Both the position numbers and the translations under genes were made by a program. The notes beneath the pieces were generated by a model. That model saw only the letters and a list, made by a program, of their open reading frames with translations. It did no database searches and was not told the DNA's origin. From the NCBI GenBank assembly GCA_001311545.1, contig BBBL01000143.1:1-5048 (forward strand): 5,048 nt of DNA, read 5' to 3'. Below, one piece after another: positions 1 to 5,048 of this stretch; the first letter of the stretch is position 1, and each line of letters starts with the position of its first letter. This DNA comes from Thermus kawarayensis JCM 12314. GTDB taxonomy: Bacteria; Deinococcota; Deinococci; Deinococcales; Thermaceae.

Positions 1-889
1 CCCGGGACCGCCCCCCAAAGCCCCCCGGCCAGGGCGGCGGCCAGGATGGCCAGGGGCAGGACGAGCCACCTGGGGCCCTCCACGTAGACCCCCACCAGCA
101 TGGCGGCGATGGCCCCCAGGATGAGCTGCCCCGGGGCGATGTTGAAGAGGCCGCCCCTGAAGCCTAAGGCCACGGAAAGCCCGGTGAAGATGAGGGGGGT
201 GGCCAGGAGGAGGCTTTGCAGGAGCCCGGAGGGGTTCACCAGGGGGCTATAGAGGAGCTGGTAGGTGTAGGTGATGAGGTCCAGCTTGAGCATGAGGCCT
301 TCCCGGAGGTTCTGGGCCTCCCCCAGGTTCTCCTTGAGGAGGGCCACGATGACCCCCCCCAGGAGGGAGGCGAGGAGGAGGGAGAAGACCGGCACCACCA
401 CCCCCCGCCTGCGCACCAGAAAGGCGAGCCCCCCCGGGGAGTAGACCCGGGCCAGGAGGAGGAGGTAGAGGCCGTAGGCCAAGGTGGCGTAGCTTCCGAG
501 GCCAAGGCTGTAGCGGCGCAAAAGGGGCCTTTCCGCCCCGGCGTTCACCTGGGCCACGCTCCCCTGGAAGAGGAAGTAGGTGAGGAGGAAAAGCCCGAGG
601 CCCAAAGCCCCGGCCCAGGAGAGCCCCCGGACGCCGCCCGGGTCCAGGGGAGGAGAAGGCTTAAGGAAAGCCAGGCCAAGGAGAGGTAGGAGACGGGGTA
701 GAGCCAGGCGTCCTGGTAGCCCTGGGGCAGGCTTCCCTGGGGCAGGTGGTGGCCGAAGGGGCTTAGGAGGACCCCCTCGCCGCCGAAGGTCCGGTGGGGC
801 ACGGCCCAGGGGGCCAGGTACCAGAGGAGGAGGGTGAGGCCCCCTCCCAAAAGGGCCAGAAGCCCCAGTCGCATGCGGTCCGTCAACAC
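1..889 (-). CDS. ABC transporter permease, sugar/nucleoside (BPD_transp_2) type; 3' end off window; one frameshift
   Basis: Membrane subunit of an importer that would work with an ATPase and a binding lipoprotein; none of these is visible. Starting from GTG at 889 and adding one G at the run at 624-628 gives 296 residues before the window edge. Hydrophobic segments lie at about 8-28, 66-82, 92-109, 130-150, 165-185, 224-248, 252-270 and 275-296. The family core starts near residue 165: LATPLIFTGL (about 228-237), GFRGGLFNIAPGQ (243-255) and GLWGAVPG at the edge match permeases of the YufP/BmpA-linked transporters. Before the shift, frame one ends in a soluble, Ser/Pro-rich stretch out of character for a membrane protein; after repair it becomes GLSWAGALGLGLFLL. 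Oddities: about 150 residues precede the core, and the usual FNIGAEGQ motif is one residue short. GTG 889 was chosen because a -10 box lies 7 bases upstream; ATG 874 is an alternative. The family call is firm, the substrate is unknown. Confidence 0.82.
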
Positions 890-896
890 GCCGAGG

Positions 897-902
897 ATTT
901 TA
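897..902 (-). promoter_or_regulatory. -10 box of the permease promoter (leaderless)
   Basis: Read on the minus strand this is TAAAAT, five of six matches to TATAAT, followed by seven bases and the GTG start at 889. At that spacing transcription would begin at or next to the start codon. No TTGACA-like -35 is seen at 17-18 bases. Confidence 0.6.
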
Positions 903-926
903 CCCCAAGGGGGTGGCCCTTCGTGC

Positions 927-932
927 TAGACT
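927..932 (+). promoter_or_regulatory. Extended -10 box of the menG promoter (leaderless)
   Basis: TGCTAGACT (924-932) is an extended -10 (TGn plus TANNNT). Six bases separate it from the GTG at 939. There is no Shine-Dalgarno site before that GTG, so a leaderless mRNA is the natural reading. The extended TG motif could make up for the lack of a clear -35. Confidence 0.6.
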
Positions 933-938
933 TCCCTC

Positions 939-1642
939 GTGGCGGTTTCCCCCGAGGAGAAGGCCAAAAGGGTGCGGCGCATGTTCTCGGAGATCGCCCC
1001 CCGCTACGACCTCTTAAACCGCCTCCTCTCCTTCGGGGCGGACCTCTCCTGGCGCAGGCGGGCGGTGGCCTTGGCCCTGGAGAAGGCCCCAAGGCGCATC
1101 CTGGACCTGGCCACGGGCACCGGGGACCTGGCCCTCATGCTCAAGGCCCGGGCTAAGGGGGCGGAGGTGGTGGGGGCGGACTTCGCCCCGCCCATGCTGG
1201 AAATCGCCCGCAGGAAGGCCCAGGCCCGGGGCCTCGAGGTCCTTTTCCAGGAGGCGGACGCCCTTTCCCTCCCTTTCCCGGAGGGAAGCTTTGACGCCGT
1301 GACCGTTGCCTTCGGTTTCCGGAACTTCGCCGATTACCGGAAGGCCCTTTCCGAGCTTTTCCGGGTCCTGGCCCCCGGGGGGAGGCTGGTGGTCCTGGAA
1401 TTCCCCCCGCCCCCCAGGGGCGCCTTCGGCCTGGTGTACCGGGTCTACTTCGGGCGGGTCCTCCCCTTCCTAGGGGGGTGATCTCGGGGAGTTTTGGGGC
1501 CTACCGCTACCTGCCGGAAAGCGTCTACGCCTTCCCCGCCCCCGAGGCCCTGAAGGCGATGATGGAGGAGGCGGGGTTTTCCGTGCGCTACGAGCTCCTC
1601 ACCTTCGGGGTGGCGGCCATCCACGTGGGGGACAAGCCCTAA
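939..1642 (+). CDS. menG: Demethylmenaquinone methyltransferase (MenG/UbiE); one frameshift
   Basis: Class I SAM-dependent methyltransferase catalysing the last step of menaquinone synthesis, methylation of demethylmenaquinone. Thermus-type bacteria use menaquinone in respiration, so the menaquinone reaction is preferred over ubiquinone. Visible marks: FSEIAPRYDLLNRLLSFG (residues 16-33) with the UbiE YDxxN block, SAM motif I DLATGTGD (56-63), acidic loop GADFAPPML (79-87), FPEGSFDAVTVAFGFRNF (113-130), and RVLAPGGRLVVLEF (142-155), the second UbiE signature. Frame one stops at TGA 1479-1481 straight after a G6 run (1473-1478). One more G continues the protein as VISGSFGAYRYLPESV and ends at TAA 1640-1642, giving 234 residues, a normal family length. 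The continuation has the expected aGFxVxYexLTFGvaaiH ending, so both parts belong to one gene. GTG 939 is the start, since the -10 box is 6 bases upstream. Its stop overlaps the arsC stop. Confidence 0.9.
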
Positions 1643-2091
1643 AGCCCCGCCGCCTCCTCTAGCTCCTCGTCGGAGGGGATTCTCCCCTCCTTGAGGGCTT
1701 CCACCAGAAAGCGGCTCATCCTCCCCAGGGCGTCCCGCACCCGGCGCCACGCCTCCGGGGGCCCGCCCGAGGGGTCGGGGAAGGAGACGTGGCGCTTCTC
1801 CGTCTTTGCGGGGTAGGCGGGGCAGGCCTCCTTGGCCTGGTCGCACACGGTGAGAACCAGGTCAAAGCTCCAGGGGTCGGGGACCTCAAAGAGGGTTTTG
1901 GAAAAGTGCCCCGAGAGGTCCAGCCCCACCTCGGCCATCACCGCCTTGGCCTCCTCCTTCACCCGGGTCTTTTCCGTGCCTGCGGAGTGGACCTCGAGGG
2001 CCACCCCGAGCTCCCCCGCCCAGTGCCGGAGCCAGGCCTCGGCCATCTGGCTGCGGGCCGAGTTGTGGGTGCAGAGGACGAGGAGGCGCAT
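1639..2091 (-). CDS. arsC: Arsenate reductase, thioredoxin-coupled (LMW phosphatase fold)
   Basis: Cytoplasmic enzyme that reduces arsenate to arsenite for export, using a cysteine relay recycled by thioredoxin. The intact 150-residue reading has the phosphatase P-loop C-x5-R as CTHNSAR (Cys7 to Arg13), followed by SQMAEAW. It also has a resolving pair, Cys83 (LTVCDQ) and Cys90 (EACP), and the catalytic Asp106 in SFPDPSG. The 7-residue gap between the second and third cysteines and the position of the Asp match the pI258/Bacillus ArsC class, which separates it from plain tyrosine phosphatases and from glutaredoxin-type ArsC. It lies 24 bases downstream of the peptidase gene on the same strand and overlaps menG by four bases tail to tail. 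No arsR, arsB or acr3 is in view. Start ATG 2091 fits the N-terminal strand MRLLVLC directly before the P-loop. A possible promoter of its own lies 8 bases upstream. Confidence 0.93.
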   Translation of the reverse strand: MRLLVLCTHNSARSQMAEAWLRHWAGELGVALEVHSAGTEKTRVKEEAKAVMAEVGLDLSGHFSKTLFEVPDPWSFDLVLTVCDQAKEACPAYPAKTEKRHVSFPDPSGGPPEAWRRVRDALGRMSRFLVEALKEGRIPSDEELEEAAGL

Positions 2092-2099
2092 CTTCTAAG

Positions 2100-2105
2100 A
2101 GCCTA
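2100..2105 (-). promoter_or_regulatory. Possible -10 box for arsC
   Basis: Minus-strand TAGGCT fits TANNNT and lies 8 bases before the arsC ATG, the same geometry as the other starts here. It is a weaker match to TATAAT. The only -35 candidate, CTGACC within the end of the peptidase gene, is about 19 bases away. It would let arsC be expressed apart from the upstream peptidase, but read-through from that gene is equally plausible. Confidence 0.3.
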
Positions 2106-2115
2106 GGGCCCTTTT

Positions 2116-3810
2116 TCAGCTTTTGGTCAGGCGCCCCTCCAGCTCCTCCACCTTTCCGGCCAGGACCGCAAGGCCTTTGCGCCAGAAGTCCGGGCTTTCC
2201 AGGTCAAAGCCGAAGCGCAGGGCGAGCTCCTTGGCGGGGTACATGCCGGACTCGGCCAAAAGGTCCTCGTACCGCTCGGCGAAGGCGGGGTCCTCTTTGG
2301 CCTTCTGGTAGACGGAAAGCCCGAAGAGGAGGCCGAAGGTGTAGGGATAGTTGTAGAAGTCGGCCCCGTAGTAGTGCCCCTTCACCGCCCACATGTAGGG
2401 GTGGCGGGTGCTCAAGGCCTCCCCGTAGGCCTCCTCCTGGGCCTTGACCATGAGCTCCTTGAACTCCCTTGGGGAAAGCTCCCGGGCCTTCCGCCGCGCA
2501 AACACCCAGGACTCAAAGAGGAAGCGGCTATGGATATCCACCACCACCTGGGCCGCCCCCTGGAGGTAGGTGTCCAGGATGAGGAGGCCCTCCTCGGGGG
2601 AGGCCTCCTTCAGGGCCGCCTCCACCACCAGGGTCTCGTTCATGATGCTGGCCGTCTCCGCCAGGGTCATGGGCACCTTCCTCAGGGAGGCCGGGACCCG
2701 GGCCAGGGCCAGGTTGTGGTAGGCGTGGCCCAGCTCGTGGGCCAGGGTGGACACCGACTCAAAGCTCTCCTCGTAGTTGGCGAGGATGAGGCTTTTCCCC
2801 CCACCCCTCGGCATGCAGTAGGCCCCGCCCACCTTGCCCTTCCGGGGCAGGAGGTCCATCCAGCGCTCGCGGAAGGCCTCCTCGGCCACCTGCGCGGCCC
2901 TCGGGACCAGGGCGGAGAGCTTTTCCGGGACGAAGTCCCGGGCCTCCTCCAGGGTCCAGCGCCTCCCCCGGCCCAGGGGGGCGAAGAGGTCCCACCAGTC
3001 CAGGCGCTCCTTCCCCAGGGCCCTGGCCTTGAGGAGGTAGTAGCGGCGGAAGAGGGGGAGGCTTTCCCTCACCGCCTCCAGCATGGCGTGGAGGGCCTTC
3101 CGGGTGATGCGGTTCCGGAAGAGGGTGGGCTCGAGGTCGTCCCGGTACCCCCGCCTGCGGTTTAGGACCGAGGCCTCCCCCTTGACCCCGTTTAGGGCGA
3201 AGGCCAGGGGCACCTCGTGGGCCTCCCAGGCCTTGAGCTCGGCCTCGTAGGCCTTTCTCCGCACCGCCTCCTCGGGGTGGAAGTAGAGGTTCCGCACCTT
3301 GGCCATGGGCATCTCCTCCCCGTCCACGGAGGCGGTGATCTGGCTGGTGAGGCTTTCGTGGAGCTTGTCCCAGGCCCGCCTGCCCGAGAGGGAAAGCTCC
3401 GCCGCCAAAACCTCCTCCCCCTCGGCCATCATGTGGAGGGCCTCCTCCTTGGCCTCCTCCACCAGGAGACGGTAGGGCCCCGCCTCCTCGGGGTCCTTTA
3501 GGGCCAGGTAGCGGGTGAGGCGGGGCTTAAGGCGCTGGAAGTCCAGGAAGAGGATCTCCAGCTCGGAGAGCTTGGCCGAGGCGGCCTCGTCCTGGGTGTC
3601 TGCGGTGAAGCGGGCGTAGAGGTAGGCCCGAAGGGGGGTGGCCTCCTCCAGGAGGGCGTCTAGGGCGGAGAGGACCTCGGGGAGGGGGGCTTCCCGCTCC
3701 AAAAGCTCCTTGAGCCCGCCGATCCTCCCCTTCAGGCCCTCCCAGGCCCGCTGGAACTCGGGGCTTTCCAGACCGGGGAAGAGGGGGGTGAGGTCCCAGG
3801 TGGTTTCCAT
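2116..3810 (-). CDS. pepF: Oligoendopeptidase F, zinc metallopeptidase of family M3
   Basis: Cytoplasmic zinc peptidase that cleaves short oligopeptides and probably recycles products of larger proteases. The intact reading is 564 residues, normal for the M3B/PepF group. The active site is HELGH at 358-362 (His358 and His362 bind zinc, Glu359 is catalytic). The third ligand is Glu385 in MTLAETASIMNE. Other family marks are the N-terminal WDLTPLFPG (5-13), GGAYCMPRGGG (328-338) just before the active site, and the C-terminal HYYGADFYNYPYTFG (479-493), which supplies substrate-binding His/Tyr residues. There is no signal peptide. ATG 3810 was chosen because METTWDLTPLF is the usual family start and a TATAGT box lies 7 bases upstream. 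The same frame is open to about 4026, but that extension is unlike the family and would overlap the divergent thioesterase. arsC follows after 24 bases. Confidence 0.95.
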   Translation of the reverse strand: METTWDLTPLFPGLESPEFQRAWEGLKGRIGGLKELLEREAPLPEVLSALDALLEEATPLRAYLYARFTADTQDEAASAKLSELEILFLDFQRLKPRLTRYLALKDPEEAGPYRLLVEEAKEEALHMMAEGEEVLAAELSLSGRRAWDKLHESLTSQITASVDGEEMPMAKVRNLYFHPEEAVRRKAYEAELKAWEAHEVPLAFALNGVKGEASVLNRRRGYRDDLEPTLFRNRITRKALHAMLEAVRESLPLFRRYYLLKARALGKERLDWWDLFAPLGRGRRWTLEEARDFVPEKLSALVPRAAQVAEEAFRERWMDLLPRKGKVGGAYCMPRGGGKSLILANYEESFESVSTLAHELGHAYHNLALARVPASLRKVPMTLAETASIMNETLVVEAALKEASPEEGLLILDTYLQGAAQVVVDIHSRFLFESWVFARRKARELSPREFKELMVKAQEEAYGEALSTRHPYMWAVKGHYYGADFYNYPYTFGLLFGLSVYQKAKEDPAFAERYEDLLAESGMYPAKELALRFGFDLESPDFWRKGLAVLAGKVEELEGRLTKS

Positions 3811-3817
3811 AGGCCCC

Positions 3818-3823
3818 ACTATA
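3818..3823 (-). promoter_or_regulatory. -10 box of the pepF promoter (leaderless)
   Basis: Minus-strand TATAGT matches TATAAT at five of six positions and lies 7 bases before ATG 3810, supporting both this start and a leaderless message. At a 17-base spacing the -35 would be CAAGGG (3841-3846), a poor match. The 14-bp palindrome at 3826-3839 sits wholly inside the -35/-10 spacer. Confidence 0.65.
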
Positions 3824-3825
3824 CC

Positions 3826-3839
3826 TGACCCGCGGGTCA
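3826..3839. promoter_or_regulatory. Perfect 14-bp palindrome, candidate operator between pepF and the thioesterase
   Basis: TGACCCGCGGGTCA equals its own reverse complement over all 14 bases and stops being symmetric beyond that. It lies 2 bases upstream of the pepF -10 box, inside that promoter's spacer. It also covers the -35 position of the thioesterase promoter. A dimeric repressor bound here could block both genes. I cannot assign a regulator family. It has no U tract and no loop, so it is not a terminator. Confidence 0.5.
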
Positions 3840-3853
3840 CCCCTTGGAAAGCG

Positions 3854-3859
3854 TAAACT
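3854..3859 (+). promoter_or_regulatory. -10 box of the thioesterase promoter (leaderless)
   Basis: TAAACT fits TANNNT and lies 8 bases before ATG 3868. GAGGG at 3860-3864 could be read as a ribosome binding site, but it is only 3 bases from the ATG, too close for normal use. No TTGACA-like -35 is visible; its place is occupied by the palindrome. Confidence 0.5.
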
Positions 3860-3867
3860 GAGGGCCT

Positions 3868-4307
3868 ATGCCGGAGGAGTTTCCCGTCAAGGTGCGTGTG
3901 GAGGTCCGTTTCCGGGACCTGGATCCCCTGGGGCACGTGAACAACGCGGTCCACCTTTCCTACATGGAGCTGGCCCGCATCCGCTACTTCCAGCGGATCT
4001 CCCCGGATTGGCTGGAGGAGGGCCACTTCGTGGTGGCCCGGATGGAGGTGGACTACCTCAGGCCCATCCTCCTGGGGGACGAGGTCTTTGTGGGGGTGCG
4101 CACCTGGGGATCGGCCGCTCCAGCCTGCGGATGGAGCACCTCATCACCGCCAACGGGGAACCGGCCGCCAAGGGCCTGGGCGTCCTGGTCTGGCTGGAAG
4201 GGGGTAGGCCGGCCCCCATCCCCCAAGGGGTGCGGGCGCGCATCGCCGAGGTGGAGGGGAGGCCTCTTTCTGCGCTTTCTTCCAGGAGCGAGACGGGAGG
4301 GCCATGA
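3868..4307 (+). CDS. Acyl-CoA thioesterase, 4HBT hotdog-fold family; one frameshift
   Basis: Small cytoplasmic enzyme of the 4-hydroxybenzoyl-CoA thioesterase/YbgC-like hotdog family, hydrolysing acyl-CoA or acyl-ACP thioesters. The natural substrate cannot be read from the sequence. The catalytic signature is RDLDPLGHVNN (residues 16-26, Asp19 at the family's active-site position), followed by AVHLSYMELARIRYF on the central helix and VARMEVDYLRPILLGDEV (56-73). The first frame then degenerates after TWG at residue 81. One extra G in the G4 run at 4106-4109 gives TWGIGRSSLRMEHLI, the expected family pattern, and the protein continues through GLGVLVWL to TGA 4305-4307, 146 residues in all. Both parts are clearly one gene. 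ATG 3868 lies 8 bases after a -10 box. It is divergent from pepF over a shared palindrome and is followed after 21 bases by the small coiled-coil gene. Confidence 0.85.
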
Positions 4308-4313
4308 TTCTGC

Positions 4314-4319
4314 TATCCT
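4314..4319 (+). promoter_or_regulatory. Extended -10 box before the small coiled-coil gene
   Basis: TGCTATCCT (4311-4319) has the extended TGn motif and a TANNNT hexamer ending 9 bases before ATG 4329. It lies just after the thioesterase stop, so the small gene can probably be transcribed on its own with a leader of only a few bases. No Shine-Dalgarno sequence precedes the ATG. Confidence 0.45.
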
Positions 4320-4328
4320 AAAAGCCGG

Positions 4329-4601
4329 ATGACCACAGAGGAACGCCTCTACAAGCTGGAGGGCATTGTGGAGGGGGTCATGGCCGTCCTCCCCGACCGG
4401 GTATCCGCCCTGGAGGCCAGGATGGACCTCCTCCGCCAGGAGGTGAAGGGGGAGATCGCTGGCCTTCGGCAGGAGGTGAAGGGGGAGATCGCCGCGCTGC
4501 GCCAGGAGGTAAAGGCCGAGATCAACACCGCCTTCAACAAGGCCATGCTCTACTTCACGGCCATCGCGGTGGCGCTTGGGGTTCTCTCCCTTTGGCGCTA
4601 G
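4329..4601 (+). CDS. Small coiled-coil protein with C-terminal membrane anchor, unknown function
   Basis: I do not recognise a named family. The 90-residue reading starts MTTEERLYKLEGIVEGVMAVLPDRVSALE. It then has three 11-residue units at 35-45, 46-56 and 57-67, each LRQEVKxEI plus two residues, and ends in a hydrophobic helix, about AMLYFTAIAVALGVLSLW (72-89), with a single Arg at the end. There is no signal peptide. The likely form is an oligomeric coiled coil facing the cytoplasm, tail-anchored in the inner membrane. The hendecad spacing suggests a right-handed or straight coil more than a standard heptad one. Similar small coiled-coil/membrane layouts occur in phage XhlA-type proteins and in proteins that tether partners to membranes, but neither identity is supported. 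It begins 21 bases after the thioesterase and its stop lies 2 bases from the convergent mutS2 stop. The frame is intact and codon use matches its neighbours, so it looks like a real gene. Confidence 0.75.
   Translation: MTTEERLYKLEGIVEGVMAVLPDRVSALEARMDLLRQEVKGEIAGLRQEVKGEIAALRQEVKAEINTAFNKAMLYFTAIAVALGVLSLWR
4431..4529 (+). repeat. Three tandem 33-bp repeat units inside the coiled-coil gene
   Basis: Units are 4431-4463, 4464-4496 and 4497-4529, each coding one hendecad. Units 1 and 2 differ at 5 of 33 bases and share 23 identical bases in a row. Units 2 and 3 differ at 9. The pattern suggests growth by tandem duplication, with the first two units the most recent copies. Confidence 0.85.
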
Positions 4602-4603
4602 CC

Positions 4604-5048
4604 TCAGGACGAGCCCCGGAGAAGGACCACCGTGACCCCGTGCCCTCCCTCGTGGGGCGGGGCGTCGGCGAAGCCTCCACCCGCTTGTCCCGGCGGAGGG
4701 CCTCCCGGATGGCCTGCCTTAAGGCCCTGTGCCCTTGCCGTGGAGGAGGCGGAGGGTGGGGAGGCCCAAGGCGCGGGCCTCCTCCAGGGCCCGGTCCACC
4801 TCCAGAAGGGCCTCCTCCACCGTGAGGCCCCGAAGGTCCACCTCCTTCACCTCCCGGCCGGGCTTGGCGAGGAGGGGTCTGGGCGGGGTCTCCTGGGGAA
4901 GGGGCCTGAGCTCCTTGGCCTTCAGGCTCATCTTCAGAGGCCCCACCTGCACCAAGGCCTCCTCCCCCCTGAGCTCCAAAAGGCGGCCCCTTTTGCCCAG
5001 GGAGGCCACCTCCACCATCTGCCCCGGGGAAAGCCCAGGGGGCGGGGG
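4604..5048 (-). CDS. mutS2: MutS2 C-terminal region with Smr nuclease domain; 5' end off window; two frameshifts
   Basis: MutS2 is a MutS paralogue that does not repair mismatches. In Thermus it restrains homologous recombination through its Smr endonuclease, and in Bacillus it acts on collided ribosomes. Only the last 148 residues are here. A KOW-like strand region comes first (PGQMVEVASLGKRGRLLEL, then EEALVQVGPLKMSLKAKEL, window residues 8-47). The Smr domain follows: VDLRGLTVEEALLEVDRAL (70-88) with the conserved DLRG, and LLHGKGTG (101-108). The first frame stops straight after that at 4719. One extra G at 4725-4727 gives GTGALRQAIREALRRDKRVE, and another near 4674-4675 gives FADAPPHEGGHGVTVVLL, the standard Smr ending, with TGA at 4604-4606. 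Both repairs are needed to rebuild the domain. The gene converges on the coiled-coil gene, with 2 bases between the stops. The ATPase and clamp domains lie beyond the right edge. Confidence 0.87.

Noticed and set aside
216..837. Plus-strand open frames (157 and 85 codons) opposite the permease
   Set aside because: Low-complexity Gly/Glu/Arg/Pro sequence, explained by antisense reading of a membrane-protein gene.
2374..3165. 263-codon plus-strand open frame inside pepF
   Set aside because: It is a Gly/Leu/His/Pro-rich shadow of the GC-rich peptidase gene on the other strand, with no motif, promoter or domain.
3811..4026. N-terminal extension of the peptidase reading frame beyond ATG 3810
   Set aside because: The upstream residues do not resemble M3 peptidases, they overlap the thioesterase gene antisense, and they cross a good -10 box. 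METTWDLTPLF is the natural start.
4438..4512. Three near-perfect Shine-Dalgarno sequences (AGGAGGTGA or AGGAGGTAA) inside the coiled-coil gene
   Set aside because: They follow from the codons for Gln-Glu-Val-Lys in each repeat (CAG GAG GTG AAG) and no in-frame ATG or GTG follows at suitable spacing to mark an internal gene.
4592..4825. 77-codon plus-strand frame over the mutS2 end
   Set aside because: It overlaps the Smr domain antisense, is Gly/Pro/Arg-rich and has no features of its own.
1..5048. CRISPR array, tRNA, rRNA, insertion sequence or phage attachment site
   Set aside because: No spaced direct repeats of CRISPR type, cloverleaf, transposase motif or flanking inverted repeats were seen. 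The only tandem repeat is the 33-bp coding one.

Overview
The base composition (very GC-rich, coding thirds dominated by G/C, proteins rich in Leu, Ala, Arg, Glu and Pro) and the gene types point to a Thermus-like thermophile of the Deinococcus-Thermus group. This is inference from composition, protein style and promoter layout. No database search was possible.

Layout, left to right. 1-889 (minus): N-terminal part of a multi-spanning ABC transporter permease that runs off the left edge. 939-1642 (plus): demethylmenaquinone methyltransferase (menG/ubiE), divergent from the permease. 1639-2091 (minus): thioredoxin-type arsenate reductase (arsC), overlapping the menG stop tail to tail. 2116-3810 (minus): M3 family oligoendopeptidase F, 24 bases upstream of arsC and probably co-transcribed with it. 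3868-4307 (plus): hotdog-fold acyl-CoA thioesterase, divergent from the peptidase across 57 bases that hold a perfect 14-bp palindrome. 4329-4601 (plus): a 90-residue unrecognised protein with a three-unit hendecad coiled coil and a C-terminal membrane helix. 4604-5048 (minus): C-terminal part of MutS2, including the Smr domain, running off the right edge. No stretch over 300 bases lacks a gene.

Two features unify the window. First, every gene start present has a TANNNT -10 box ending 6 to 9 bases before the start codon, and none has a convincing Shine-Dalgarno site at normal spacing. This is the leaderless-mRNA arrangement known from this phylum. Second, four of the seven genes are broken by apparent single-base deletions (five in all). 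Each is repaired by one extra G in the coding strand at or beside a G run, and each repair restores a recognisable family sequence. Systematic sequencing or assembly error is the simplest explanation. Genuine frameshifting, especially at the G6 run in menG, is the alternative.

The genes are mostly housekeeping (respiratory quinone synthesis, peptide turnover, thioester hydrolysis, recombination control) plus arsenate detoxification and solute import. They do not form one pathway. I found no clear sign of a new multi-gene system. The least explained items are the palindromic intergenic site and the small coiled-coil membrane protein.
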